From positions 21,326,628 through 21,390,627 of the forward strand of contig JAKZAP010000010.1 in assembly GCA_023053575.1 (NCBI GenBank): a stretch of DNA of 64,000 nucleotides. Reading direction: 5' to 3'. Within the stretch, counting starts at the first letter, position 1. Each line of letters begins with the position of its first letter. Source of the DNA: Branchinecta lynchi. Taxonomy: Eukaryota > Arthropoda > Branchiopoda > Anostraca > Branchinectidae. Positions 10,555-20,635 of the stretch are shown here, piece after piece. The notes under the pieces were generated by a model, which searched no databases, had not been told where the DNA came from, and saw nothing but the letters and a program-made list of their open reading frames with translations. A program made the position numbers and the translations under genes.

Positions 10555-10589
10555 AGCATAATGGACACTTATAATTCTTTACTTTAATA
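10555..10589 (+). mobile_element. Family D element copy 1, left piece
   Basis: TTAA at 10551-10554 followed by AGCATAATGGACACTT, the family D left end. The element resumes at about 14527 on the other side of the LINE and ends at 15170 before TTAA (15171-15174). Confidence 0.75.
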
Positions 10590-10704
10590 TAATATATAAT
10601 ATTTATTTGTGACCCACTGTACAGATTTAAGATAGTGGAGTAATGAAAGAAAAGAAAAGAAATAAAGATAGTACAACATATCACACACAACAACAAAAAA
10701 GCAC

Positions 10705-13356
10705 TCAATGAAAAAGCCGGATGAGGCCGTGGTGCGCACCTAGGCGGAAACACGCGTCAGCACCAATATTGGTCTGCAGATTTTCCAGCGAACATAAGAT
10801 GTCGCTAGCTCCGTAACGATTAACAAGGCGTCTATTTCGGACCGATCTGGGTAAATACAAAAGGAATTTGCAATATCGAAAATAATCCACCCTCATTTGC
10901 TTAAGATCAGTCTTTGTAAATATAGGATATAAACCAGACGCAGACAAAACGGCATGGTCGCAAAAACTAGAATAAAGTTTAGCCAGTCCACGTCTGCTGA
11001 AACGACCACGATTAGCAACGATTTTTGCGTACCCGATTCTTAATTTATCTTTAGTATCAGATAAAAACTTCCTCCGGATACTAGCAAGCGAGTCACAAAC
11101 AGATATACCCAGCCACTTAAACATCTTTACTCTGGGTATAGCGAAACTCCCGCAATTCAGAGAACTGGCACATTGATCATTATTGAAAGACACATATTCA
11201 CACTTAGCAATATTTAAAGCAAGGCCAATATCTTTAAACAGAGATCCAACCAGACGAACGTTTCGCTCAAGTGAGCTTTTTGAACGGCTAATCAGAAGGA
11301 GGTCATCAGCATATGCTAGATATGAAAGTTCACTAAACCCGAAAAAACAACTCGATGGGATCTTGGTCAGAACACTTGCGATACAAGCATTAAATATGTA
11401 CGGCGAAAGGACACCTCCTTGTCTGACCCCGCACTTCACTGGAATATTCCCGAAAATATGACCGTTGGATTTCAGTCTCACATACGAATTAGAATACCAG
11501 AAACGTAGCACAGATATAACTGAAATGTTTATACCAAGCTGATACAGTGACAGCAGAGCTTGTGAATGAACAATGGTGTCAAACGCTTTAGAAATGTCCA
11601 AAGCACAAATATGTAATGACTGGCCTTTGGTATGCACGTCTTTGAGGAGAACAGCAAGCGCCCTGTGTGCATGCTGGCATCCAATTCCCTTTTTAAAACC
11701 AAATTGATTGGCATCATAATTTACATGATCAATGACAGACGGGAGTAGTATATACTCAAAAACTTTACTGATATTACAGGCAACAGTAATTGGCCGGTAA
11801 GAATCACATTTATTTGGATCTTTCCCTCTTTTTAACACCGAAGTTACAGTCCCACAAAGAAAACTGTCAGGTACAAGTGACGAACATAAACACATTTGAC
11901 AAAGTAACTGCAAATGATTAATCAAATCGGGGGAATCTTTATGAAGATGCCAAACACTAATCCCATCAATATCAACCGAAGAGGATTTCAGCCGCTTTAT
12001 CGAGTTAACAATATCTGCGACAGACACTGGAGGTACATGTTTTTGTTCTACTTTCATACGGAAACAAATCGAAAGTAATTGTGAATAATGGTGATGAACA
12101 ACAAAATTTACACGGGAAAAAACATTCAAGTAATGTTGAGTCCAAGAAGACTGTGGAATATTATCGTTATTATAATCATCAAACTTAGAAGAATTTAGCA
12201 CCCGCTTCCAATCATGTGAACTTGTCGGGAAACAAGCACCTGATTCACGGACAGAACGTATCTGTCGCTTATAAGCAGATTTCGTTTTACGCTTAATTTC
12301 GAACACATTCCCACACGAGGGACGCCCACACGCAATCCAGATCCGCAACCAAAGCTTAGCTTGATTTTTCACTTTTTTCAAATTTGGATCGTAACTCCAC
12401 ATCGGCTTGCGGGTCCGACATCGTACTCGTTCATTAGGAACAGCCGCTCTCTCCGCTTTTTTCATACACGAAATAATCTGAAGATAATACATATTTAACT
12501 GTAAACGGGCACTTGGCGAATGAACTCCACAACAGAGAAGATTATAAGGGACACGAATCGTACTTAACAGGCTAGCAAGCGTAGTTAAGTATAGCGGCCA
12601 ATTAGCGCGGTTCCAGTTGCGCCGTTCGAACCAGTTTCTATCCTGTGATTGGGGAGCATTTAACACTAGTTTTGAAGTGATACGCACAGTTAGGGATAAA
12701 GGCATATGGTCATAGTCTCTCTCGTCCTCGTCGACATGTACAGAGGAAATGGTAATCGCAGCAGAGCAGAGACAGTGATCAAGGTTTGATTGGGAGCCAC
12801 TGGAGTGTATATAAGTGAATGGTAGGTCTTTGGTTGCAATGCGGAAACCGGGTGGGATGCATTCAAGTAGGGTTTCAGATCGATGAGAAGCACTAGTAAT
12901 GTCGCAATTTAGATCACCAATAAGTACCCAATCAAAACCAAGCTTTTCGATACCGGTTATCAAATTATCCAATTTCTTACAAGCCTTGGCAAAACTGGTG
13001 AAGCTAGCAAGGGTGTTTTTATTGTGCGGCAAATACGTATTAATCAACACTACGTCGCCGATTCTAATAGCTAGATAGTTTTCGTCTGATCCGTAACACT
13101 GGGGAGACAAAAAAGAGAGCCGTCGCTTGATAATACAGGCCAGTCCTCCAGATGGACGGCCGCGAGTTCTTCGGGCGGAAGTTGTGAATACTATGTGCTC
13201 GGGGCTCCGCCGTAGAAAATTCACACTGACGCCGGGCAGTAAGTGTTCTTGTAGAAGGACTATATCAAAATTATTCAGAAGCTGGTCAATGCAAACGTCC
13301 TTGTCTTTGGTTCCATTTATATTAAAAGAGCAGAGAGAAACAGATGTATCAGTCAT
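10705..13356 (-). CDS. LINE ORF2: APE endonuclease and reverse transcriptase
   Basis: 883 residues from ATG at 13356. The frame is open upstream to a GTG at 13392, but the ATG overlapping the ORF1 stop is the better start. The N-terminal endonuclease-exonuclease-phosphatase domain has FNING (11-15), LLQEH (34-38), PSGG (68-71), GDLNCD (147-152), SNLDH (190-194) and DHMPL (216-220). The reverse transcriptase has YRPITVACNISKVFEY (520-535), ALDISKAFD (585-593), GVRQGGVLSPYIFN (643-656), LAYADDLLL (680-688, catalytic Asp pair) and FKWLGIS (746-752). A C-terminal tail of about 130 residues follows. It nicks target DNA and primes cDNA synthesis on the nick. No frameshift or internal stop is visible. 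Confidence 0.95.
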   Translation of the reverse strand: MTDTSVSLCSFNINGTKDKDVCIDQLLNNFDIVLLQEHLLPGVSVNFLRRSPEHIVFTTSARRTRGRPSGGLACIIKRRLSFLSPQCYGSDENYLAIRIGDVVLINTYLPHNKNTLASFTSFAKACKKLDNLITGIEKLGFDWVLIGDLNCDITSASHRSETLLECIPPGFRIATKDLPFTYIHSSGSQSNLDHCLCSAAITISSVHVDEDERDYDHMPLSLTVRITSKLVLNAPQSQDRNWFERRNWNRANWPLYLTTLASLLSTIRVPYNLLCCGVHSPSARLQLNMYYLQIISCMKKAERAAVPNERVRCRTRKPMWSYDPNLKKVKNQAKLWLRIWIACGRPSCGNVFEIKRKTKSAYKRQIRSVRESGACFPTSSHDWKRVLNSSKFDDYNNDNIPQSSWTQHYLNVFSRVNFVVHHHYSQLLSICFRMKVEQKHVPPVSVADIVNSIKRLKSSSVDIDGISVWHLHKDSPDLINHLQLLCQMCLCSSLVPDSFLCGTVTSVLKRGKDPNKCDSYRPITVACNISKVFEYILLPSVIDHVNYDANQFGFKKGIGCQHAHRALAVLLKDVHTKGQSLHICALDISKAFDTIVHSQALLSLYQLGINISVISVLRFWYSNSYVRLKSNGHIFGNIPVKCGVRQGGVLSPYIFNACIASVLTKIPSSCFFGFSELSYLAYADDLLLISRSKSSLERNVRLVGSLFKDIGLALNIAKCEYVSFNNDQCASSLNCGSFAIPRVKMFKWLGISVCDSLASIRRKFLSDTKDKLRIGYAKIVANRGRFSRRGLAKLYSSFCDHAVLSASGLYPIFTKTDLKQMRVDYFRYCKFLLYLPRSVRNRRLVNRYGASDILCSLENLQTNIGADACFRLGAHHGLIRLFH

Positions 13357-14444
13357 TTGGAAGCAGTGATGAGAGAGCGCAGAATCGGACACCTTAAACT
13401 GAATGAAACGTGGTCGCCGTCACAATTTGCGCACTTAGGTGTAAGTGAACAGGGGGAATCTTTTGCCGATTCGTGTGGACCAGAGCATCGAGCACACTTA
13501 ACGGTTGGGCTTTTGCAATTGGCTGCAATATGATCTGGAGCACGACACTTATAACAACATCGTGGGATCTCATGATATTCGAACACACGCAGAAGCTCAT
13601 AATCAATTTTCAGACCATCTTTTAGAGCATTTGTTTTAGATGCTAGGTCGCCGAAAGAAAGTTTAACAGCGTGCGAGTTCCCAAGTCTAGAAGCACCAGT
13701 AACACCAGTACACTCAGCAAGACAGGAGATATCGTAATCAGTACTAATACCTTTCAAAAGTCCGTACCATTTCTTTTCGATCGTTTTTGCTTTCGAGTTC
13801 GCTAAGACCGATGGAACAGCCTTACAGAAATCATCCACAGCAATATCATCAATGGTTACAAAAAGTTTGTCACGAGAGTGTCGCACGCTACTAATCGCTT
13901 CATGTCCTTGAATTTTGTTTATCAACTCTCGACGTTTTGCAGGGTTATCTAGGGTTTTCGGCACATTTGAGATAACTACCGTCGCTTGAGTTTCGGCGGT
14001 ATGACCGGAATGTGTTGGCAACTGTGGGAAATTAAGCTCGTATGTAGTTAGCTTAGCATTGACAACATCCAATACTTGGCTAATTTTATTCACCTTCACA
14101 GCCAGGCGGGAATAAGCAACAGCTGGTATGACCGGAACCTCCGTAGGTAAACGTATCACATACACAGGAACAGTAATTTCTTCAGAATCACATCTATGGA
14201 ATAAATCCACAATATCTCTAAGATTGCTCGTAACAGCCTTGTTGCCAATACGCTTAGGACAAATCTCAGACGGAACAGCAACAGCGTAGAAGCTGGTCTT
14301 TGCGGACGAAATGATGGAGTTCTCAAAAAAGTCCACCGCGTGTTTAATGATAGTTTCATCATCAATTCCCGCCTCAATGTTCACTTGGATAAAGTTCAAA
14401 ACCGCCGAATAAACATACGTATCGTCGTCGCTCGTTGCAGACAT
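13353..14444 (-). CDS. LINE ORF1: gag-like RNA-binding protein
   Basis: 363 residues from ATG at 14444 (MSATSDDDTYVYSAVLNFIQ). The middle has an RRM/PRE_C2HC-like region ('ATVVISNVPKTLDN', about 170-250). The C-terminus has three cysteine knuckles: C-x2-C-x4-H-x4-C at 297-310, then C-x2-C-x3-H-x5-C-type clusters at 317-332 and 338-352. Such ORF1 proteins coat the element RNA and act as chaperones during target-primed reverse transcription. The stop TGA shares four bases (ATGA) with the ORF2 start, pointing to stop-restart translation. The frame is intact. Confidence 0.92.
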   Translation of the reverse strand: MSATSDDDTYVYSAVLNFIQVNIEAGIDDETIIKHAVDFFENSIISSAKTSFYAVAVPSEICPKRIGNKAVTSNLRDIVDLFHRCDSEEITVPVYVIRLPTEVPVIPAVAYSRLAVKVNKISQVLDVVNAKLTTYELNFPQLPTHSGHTAETQATVVISNVPKTLDNPAKRRELINKIQGHEAISSVRHSRDKLFVTIDDIAVDDFCKAVPSVLANSKAKTIEKKWYGLLKGISTDYDISCLAECTGVTGASRLGNSHAVKLSFGDLASKTNALKDGLKIDYELLRVFEYHEIPRCCYKCRAPDHIAANCKSPTVKCARCSGPHESAKDSPCSLTPKCANCDGDHVSFSLRCPILRSLITASK

Positions 14445-14526
14445 ATTTCACTCAGTCAATCAAAACCGGTTTGGCTATGCAAGCATTTCACGTCCTCACC
14501 GGGCGAGTGCTGAATGAATACTCAAA

Positions 14527-15170
14527 ATTATTAATGCTTCACAAATAAACATTTCCAACTTCCTTTAGAAGGCGCTACGAAAATCGGCCGTTTTCTTGTT
14601 ATCCCTTGTCTTTACCTCTCTGGCATTTCGGCGATCCAAATCTTAGGAGCTGGGATATCGTGGCAGGAAATTCAAACACTCCCAGCAATGCTTGATAGAA
14701 AAGGATATTTTTGAGATGTCACCAAAGTCAAGCCGCAGATGCAGTTTACCTGATTGTTCTAGTGTTTCATCAGAAGTTCCATGGCTTAAAGTGCCTATTA
14801 AAAGTTTTTCTTTGTGGAATAGCGTTGTGAAGCTTGATTCGCTTGCTTTATAAAATGTACCAGAATATGTAATAAGCTTATAAAAAATAATATAGCTACA
14901 AAAATCATTCAAAAGCAAATAACCTATTCAAATCTGAATTATACAAGTTGATTTATGCATAGAATAAAGATTTACTAACTATTATAAAAAACATCACTTT
15001 TATCTTTGTCCAAGCTAATAAATTGAGCATGTAGCCTACTGGCCCAAAAAGTTACGCTTTGAAATATCACAGAGAGGAAACTGTTGAAAAAGCTGCTGAT
15101 CTAGGGGGTAAGCATTGTTCCTACGTTGTTACAGACTGGGATTGGGGTAGTTTGATGTGCCCATTGAACT
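14527..15170 (+). mobile_element. Family D element copy 1, right piece
   Basis: Resumes the element begun at 10555 (ATTAATGCTTCACAAATAAA...) and ends CCCATTGAACT before TTAA at 15171-15174. With the 10555-10589 piece it makes a ~680-bp TTAA-flanked element, so the LINE inserted after the element was in place. Confidence 0.8.
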
Positions 15171-15228
15171 TTAAGTCTTTGATTCATGTGGGCCGAGAAG
15201 GTGGGAGACACCATAATTTTTCGATGGG

Positions 15229-15540
15229 TTGGATTTTTACGAACACAATGTTACCTTTGTTTTCTTCAAAATCCTCACGGTAGCCAACGTTGTCCACAAA
15301 TTACTTGAACACAATTCACTCTTGAAAGCAAGGTCGCCATTGCTAATTAACTACTCATTGATCTCCCGGCGGAGGTCGAAAGAGTTACTAAGACCTTCGA
15401 GAAGATTGAGTGGACAAACAACAAATGTGGACGTTTAGATATGTCGGAAGAAGAAATCATCGGCCAGTTTGACATTTTTTGTTCTCGGAAGCTGAATAAT
15501 ATTTATCTCAATTTCAGAATCTTCAAGAAATCACCATAAC
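15229..15540 (+). pseudogene. Coding-like fragment, unidentified
   Basis: Two overlapping plus-strand frames look protein-like. One reads YEHNVTFVFFKILTVANVVH (from about 15235). The next, from about 15355, reads LIDLPAEVERVTKTFEKIEW followed by NNKCGRLDMSEEEIIGQFDIF and a stop near 15537. A change of frame between them suggests a decayed gene or a missing splice. I do not recognise the family. Confidence 0.25.
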
Positions 15541-15637
15541 GAATTTAGTATAATTTACGGACTTGGTTTATTGTGATCTAGTTTACATCCTTCCTTCTCG
15601 GGAATTAACAAGAAAAAACAGAAAACAAAATACTTAA

Positions 15638-16079
15638 AGCACAACTCTTACTAGAAATGATTTTTTGCCTCCGAAACAGACCAGAAAATTTTCGTAAACA
15701 CCATTACTTTCCACCTGAAATTATCGATTTTCTTGTTAGAGGTTGTCGACTCTATCCAGCCTTCCTGCTCTCCGATGCGGCGGCTGAGCGCAAAACGCTT
15801 GAAAACTGAACACGCCGTGGTTAAAAAGTGTTAAACTAAGCAAATAAAAGAAGCCAAAAGGAGAAGATTATTATATCATGCGAAAGAGCTGTTAGTGGGA
15901 TATTTAAGATTCCGGCAAACTTCGCGTTGTCTGGCGGGCAAAACTCGGCAGAGCCAAGAAGCGCTAAAATTCGTAGGCACACAACGAAACAATGGAGAAA
16001 GGTGGGAATTTTAGAAGCTTATGCTTCCACAAGGGAGCTAGGTTATATTATAAAAGGCAGAATAAGCAAGAGGGGTTCT
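15638..16079 (+). mobile_element. TTAA-type TIR element, family H copy 2
   Basis: Homologous over its full length to 6618-7068. Left flank TTAA (15634-15637); right flank is TTGA (16080-16083), one mutation from TTAA. Confidence 0.75.
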
Positions 16080-16387
16080 TTGAAGAAATCGATAATGCAA
16101 ATAATTAGTTTGATTTTCGTACACATTTTCCATATGCCTGCTAAAATAAAAACATTTTGTTAGATCAATAGTCAAACTATGATCCCAGCCTCCCCGTGTC
16201 GGGCGTTTCCTACCCGCGCCACTAGATGACCCAGCGGTAGGATCGAGTTGTGGCTTCATCTTGGGTATTGGGTGGGGGAGTTCTAGACATTGCAAGTTCT
16301 AGAATGCTTACGATGCAACTCCTTTAAGCCCGCACTTTTGATCCAGGCCTACAAACGAACACCATGAAAATGAATCTTTGAACTTAC

Positions 16388-16507
16388 CTTGAGAACTGCT
16401 GTTTCATTATTGTAAATCAATTTGGGTTGCTCAGAACTCTTTCCGAAAACGCAGTCTCCAGCAGAGATATTTTTTGGTGGCTCAGTCGGTACTTCACACT
16501 GGGCTTC
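16388..16507 (-). CDS. Exon of IL-17-receptor-like ectodomain protein
   Basis: 120-bp exon (40 codons, phase 0 to 0) with acceptor TTTTCTGTTGTAG and donor GTAAGT. The peptide starts EAQCEVPTEPPKNISAGDCV and ends PKLIYNNETAVLK. Two cysteines and two sequons (NIS, NET) support an extracellular protein. The C-x-x-P...PP linker followed by a strand-like end fits the junction between two fibronectin-III-like domains. Upstream partner exon: 20636-20696; downstream: 5547-5693. Most of this exon, with its splice tract, is duplicated just upstream at 16561-16680. Confidence 0.8.
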
Positions 16508-16560
16508 CTACAACAGAAAATACCCGTTAAACTGAACCAGAGGCGTTTTTCCGCGATCCA

Positions 16561-16680
16561 ATCAATTTGGGTTGCTCAGAACTCTTTCCGAAAACGCAGT
16601 CTCCAGCAGAGATATTTGTTGGTGGTTACAACAGAAAACACCCGTTAAACTGAACCAGAGGTGTTTTTCCGCGATCCCAT
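16561..16680 (-). pseudogene. Partial tandem duplicate of the 16.4-kb exon
   Basis: Repeats 16416-16560 with few changes but lacks about 28 bp covering the first codons of the exon and has the acceptor AG changed (TTGTAA). It also has no donor. It should be skipped by splicing. Confidence 0.7.
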
Positions 16681-16865
16681 TAAGTGTTTGTGGCTCGAAC
16701 AGAGTGTTTCCGCGGTCCTTTGTGTGTCTCACATGTTTTTCCACGAGCAGAAAGATTATTGTGGCTCGCATTGTCTCTCGGATCCAGCCACTCCTCCCGT
16801 TTTCTCGGGAGATCTCCCGACTTTTTTGGAAATCTCCCGACCAGAATTTTCTCCCGATTTTCGTA

Positions 16866-17818
16866 ACCTTGCCAAAATTACAATAAGGTTACAATTGTCA
16901 AATTTCACAATCTGGTTTTATAACAAAATCTCTTTATTTTAGTGGAGAAATGGCCGAGATGCGAAATTTTAGCCTGAGGCGCATTGTTGCAACGTTATTT
17001 GGTTTTGTGCAAAAACCACTATTTTTTTTTACCAGAAAAGAAAATTGATTTTTTTTTTAAATCCTGAATGGGAAGGTTTGAACATAAATCTTCTCTGTAA
17101 ACATTGACAGAAGATCGTCGAGTAAAAACTCTAGTCACTGATTTTTCATTTGGATCCCGGAAAGATGATTGATCATAAATGTTTCCCAAAATTTCGCCAG
17201 CGGCTGCTGCGGCATCTTTCGTATTTTTCTCCATTTTTGGAAGGGCATGTCATTTAGGTGGGAATTTTGACAAATAGGTTAAGGATCTGAGCAACATTAT
17301 CGCTAGAATCCGTGTGGGAAATAGTTAGATTTTGTCGGAAAAAGTAAAAATTTTAAAATTTCGCCGGACGCTCTCGCTTTGATGTAGTCATTGGGAGCAG
17401 CTGCCAGAACCTCACTCTATCCGGTTTCATAATCTGGAAATTCTCGGGATCTTGGGGTTTGATCAACGATAAAACCAGAATTTGCATGGGCAGCAGTTGT
17501 GCGAAATGCGAACTTAACAATTTTGTATGGGGCTCTCAGTTTAATCTCGCCTTGGGTGCAGAAGTTAGAAACTGCTGCTGGAATAGTGTTCAGTAATTCA
17601 CTTGTACATGTAGTCTTCGCTAAAGTGATGCCTAGTAGCTGTCTAATCAGCTTTCATTCTACCCTTTATTGTTGCTAATTGTAGGCTACTAGCCTACGTT
17701 TCATTTTTGCATTGACAAATTTGAAATAAACCGAAGCTGGAATTGTAAGTTTCGAGGATTCGGTAGAATTTCTGGCAGACTCGTGAACAATGTTGCTCTG
17801 CCCCCCCCCCCCCCCCCA
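16866..17818 (+). repeat. Interspersed repeat L, copy 1
   Basis: Collinear with 34866-35877. Shared landmarks: CTTGCCAAAATTAC near the start, AAATTTCGCC followed by a GC-rich GCGGC block, GCCTAGTAGCTGTC...AATCA...CTTTCAT, AGGATTCGGT, and a poly-C tract at the end. No reading frame is conserved between the copies. Confidence 0.65.
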
Positions 17819-17950
17819 ATGAAAATGAATTTGCGAAGCCACTGGTGGCACTGACGCCTGATGGTTGCTTTGACAACTAGGGGCTTTATCAATAGTAAAA
17901 CAGGGTAATCCTGAGAAGCTTGAAGAGTTTACATCGATTCCACACAATTT
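17819..17950 (-). other. Exon-like stretch, uncertain
   Basis: On minus, AG acceptors near 17935-17962 are followed by a frame beginning CGIDVNSSSFSGLPCFTIDK that runs into the poly-C end of repeat L without a good donor. It lies in the large intron between the 20.6-kb and 16.4-kb exons. Those two exons already join in phase without it. Confidence 0.2.
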
Positions 17951-18134
17951 AAACTAAATTGCTGGAAAACTACTGAAGTTCCGATTTAAATCTTCTTATG
18001 TCAGTCTGTTGACTGTCCCCAAGGTGATAAAGGTCAGGTTCCCAAAGGATTTTCATTTTCCTCAACGACGGACGTACCAATTTCCTAAACATACACAAAC
18101 TAAATTTAACTGTTTTATAACCTGGCTAGGTTTC

Positions 18135-18700
18135 AGTTTTCAGTTTCAGTTTCAGTTTATTTCAAATTTCAACACATATCGTGGCTTGGGGCCAAATGGC
18201 GTGTTGAATGCGTCAATATACACGAAGGCAAATCAATAATGTCTGTCATAATATCAAGATAAATAATTCAAACTAAATATGGCCTAACACAAAAACATAA
18301 AAATGGTACACAAACAAGAATGACTAAACCTCTTTCTTGAAAATATGTACAAATTTAGGGATAAAACTATTTCTGTACCGCTCCGTACGGTAGTACGGTA
18401 GGTACAGACAAAGAAACAACACAACAGCAACCAAAATAATTGAAATTAACTAAACCCTAAGATCATGGAGCTCCATGGGTGTTTCAAATCGACTAATTTT
18501 CAGTTGAGAAATCCACGCAATTTCCCAGAATCTGGAGCCCTGGGCTCTTACGGCAACGGAAAGAGAAATTTTAAGTAGACCCCAAAGCACCGAGGAACCT
18601 CTTATAGAAACTGCCTTGCTATCAAACTGGTCATGTACTAAAGTGTAGCATTTGCATATCGAGATTGTATCAGGTGGAATACAGGTACTCAATGCATCTT
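18135..18700 (-). pseudogene. 5'-truncated LINE 3' end
   Basis: On minus, a C-terminal RT-type tail RYRNSFIPKFVHIFKKEV with a stop near 18328 is followed by an untranslated part and a tail of AAACTG repeats at 18135-18165. The upstream 80-residue frame ending at 18450 is likely the preceding, frame-shifted part. The (R)YRNSFIP motif is typical of C-termini in several LINE clades. Confidence 0.5.
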
Positions 18701-18749
18701 TTTATAGCAAAGCTAACTCTAAAATTACTGTGTCAAACATAATCAATGT

Positions 18750-18990
18750 TTAATAACTCCCGATTTTTTCACCGTTTTCTTAAAAATATCTCCCGATAGT
18801 TCCCGATTTTTTCGAAACAGTTCCTGATTTTCAAAAAAAGAAAGTGGAAGCTTTCCAAACCGATTTTTCCGTAAAGCCAGTTATTTTAAAAAAAAAATTG
18901 GAAAAAAATGACCTGTCGGTCAGTAAAAATACCTTGCCCTTTAAGGTACATTTTGGCTAGTGATGCCTATGATGGCAATATTAGGCTTTC
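18750..18990. repeat. Interspersed repeat M, copy 1
   Basis: A CTCCCGATTTTT-rich part is followed by AAGCCAGTT...ATACCTTGCCC...CATTTTGGCTAGTGATGCCT, which recurs at 22290-22460. CTCCCGA clusters also occur at 16790-16865. Confidence 0.45.
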
Positions 18991-19029
18991 GGCAATCAAA
19001 AATAGTGAGGCGGGATTTTGAAGGTACAG

Positions 19030-19935
19030 ACTAAATCAATTTTGGTTCCTTCGTGTACCCCTTGCACGGTTCTCGCCTACCCCTTGAGGTACGCGTACCA
19101 CCGGTTGGGAGGCACTTTTCTAGAGGCTCTAGAGCGTCTTATCTTACCAACCCATCAAGTTTTCAATCGAATTTGAGCATTTTCGGAAAGTTTCTGATGC
19201 CCCTCCAGCTCCCTTCACCGAGGTCAAATCAGTTTGCGACCACGAAAAGCATCCTCTAGCTAGAATATATGACCTTTGTACCTTCCATGTTGCATGTGCG
19301 CAACACCACTCATTTCAGTGTATCATTTCATCCATGTGCGCGCCAAAAATTGTGCCGAATGGCCCTCTAACTCGCCCGCCAAGTCGAATTCGGTTTAACA
19401 CGTAAAAAGGTCGTCTAGGGAGATTTCCTTACCACCTATCAAGTTTAACCCAAATAAGAACAGTTTTCGAGAAATTTCGGTGCCACCAACAGCAACCGTG
19501 GTCGGACCCGGTCCAGACCAGAAATTGTGTAATCTAGGGCATGTGATATCTCTATATTCCAAGTTGCATTCAAAACGCGACAGTAACGCCACAAAATTTT
19601 CGGTGTCCCGTCCAATTTCCTCCACTGTAGCCGAAACCGGTCGGAAACGTAAATGAATTATCGGACATTTTGTCTTATACTCATCAAGTCTCATTCCAGT
19701 CGTATGGCCTGTTTGAACGCGCTCCTCCCAAGTTTCCAGATTCCCACTCCTCCGCTCCCCCCCCCCGATGGTTGAATCCGAAATTTACCTAGAGGTTTAG
19801 GCTGGGTCCTTTATCAGTATGCCGGCAAGTTTCGACGTTATTTGGAAGTTCCCAAACTGGCAAAACCCGGACTGACCGAGAGATGGACAGAAACTCCTAT
19901 AGCTATGCAGCCCGTGGCTGAAGGGCAAGTGCTAG
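19030..19935 (-). repeat. Family A repeat, diverged copy
   Basis: Reverse orientation. CCAACTTGC/CTCCCC blocks run from about 19030. AAGTTCCCAAACTGGCAAAA at 19846-19865 and GAAGGGCAAGTGCTAGG at 19921-19937 correspond to the end block and one hairpin arm. Confidence 0.6.
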
Positions 19936-20165
19936 GCTGTGATGCAATAAGTTTTGTAGAGACATTAGCCTACTTGAATGAAAGAAAGAAGAAAGTTATG
20001 CTTGACAACTTGCGCTCCGTAACACAGAAACATATAGGGCACATTGACGAGCAGTTGGCAGATTTTAAGTTTCTGAACGCTGTCAGAGTTTTGATGGTGT
20101 GGTCATTACCCGAATTTTCTGCAGTTGTCTTGGCTCTTGTCGGTGTGTCATTTGCGACGGCATAA
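19936..20165 (+). pseudogene. Coding-like fragment, possibly hAT/ZMYM-type
   Basis: The open frame after the family A end reads VETLAYLNERKKKVMLDNLR, then SVTQKHIGHIDEQLADFKF and LNAVRVL, and a stop at 20163. The spacing of charged helix and 'LL/LNAV' segment resembles the middle of hAT-derived transposase-like proteins, and a hAT C-terminal fragment lies on the same strand at 27.05 kb. Weak call. Confidence 0.25.
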
Positions 20166-20635
20166 TTCTTTGTTATCTCACTAAGCAAATATTTAAAGCA
20201 AAGTCAGGCGTCCTAGTCTTGTATATTTTACTTCAAGCCGATCCCAATGAATTTGTACAGGTCTCAAGTAATCGCCTCTTTTGTTGAATTGTACCAGGCA
20301 AACTGACTTGTGGAAACATAAGGTATTACTGGAAGTCTTTCAATTGTTTGCTTTATAATCTGGCATAATAATCTGTTTTCATCATCTCCCCTGTTGATCC
20401 CCTGTGAATAGCCTTTGCTGTTCCAATGGGGTTACAGGTCTTGATGCATCCTTGGGATAACAGCCCATGCTACAGAAAAGATAGGAGAAAAATGTAATCT
20501 TTTTTGAAAAGAATGGACTAAAACTAGAAGAAACGAAAATTCCAAAATCCATTCAAAACATTTTGTGGCTTATTCTGTGGGCTGTCAGATGATACCAATT
20601 TTACCAATTACCAATTTTATCATGACGCAATTTAC

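Larger units (their letters stand above)
10590..14526 (-). mobile_element. Full-length non-LTR retrotransposon (LINE)
   Basis: About 3.94 kb with an ~80-bp 5' leader, ORF1 (zinc-knuckle protein), ORF2 (endonuclease plus RT) and a ~115-bp 3' end closing in an AT-rich tail (TAAATATTATATATTATATT). Both frames are intact, so this is a young and possibly still competent copy. It sits inside a family D element. The clade is unresolved between Jockey/CR1-type groups: it has an APE endonuclease, no RNase H, and a knuckle-bearing ORF1. A 5'-truncated relative is at 51975-52335. Confidence 0.9.

Noticed and set aside
19395..19694. 99-codon minus-strand frame
   Set aside because: Falls entirely in family A repeat sequence and is not conserved in other copies.
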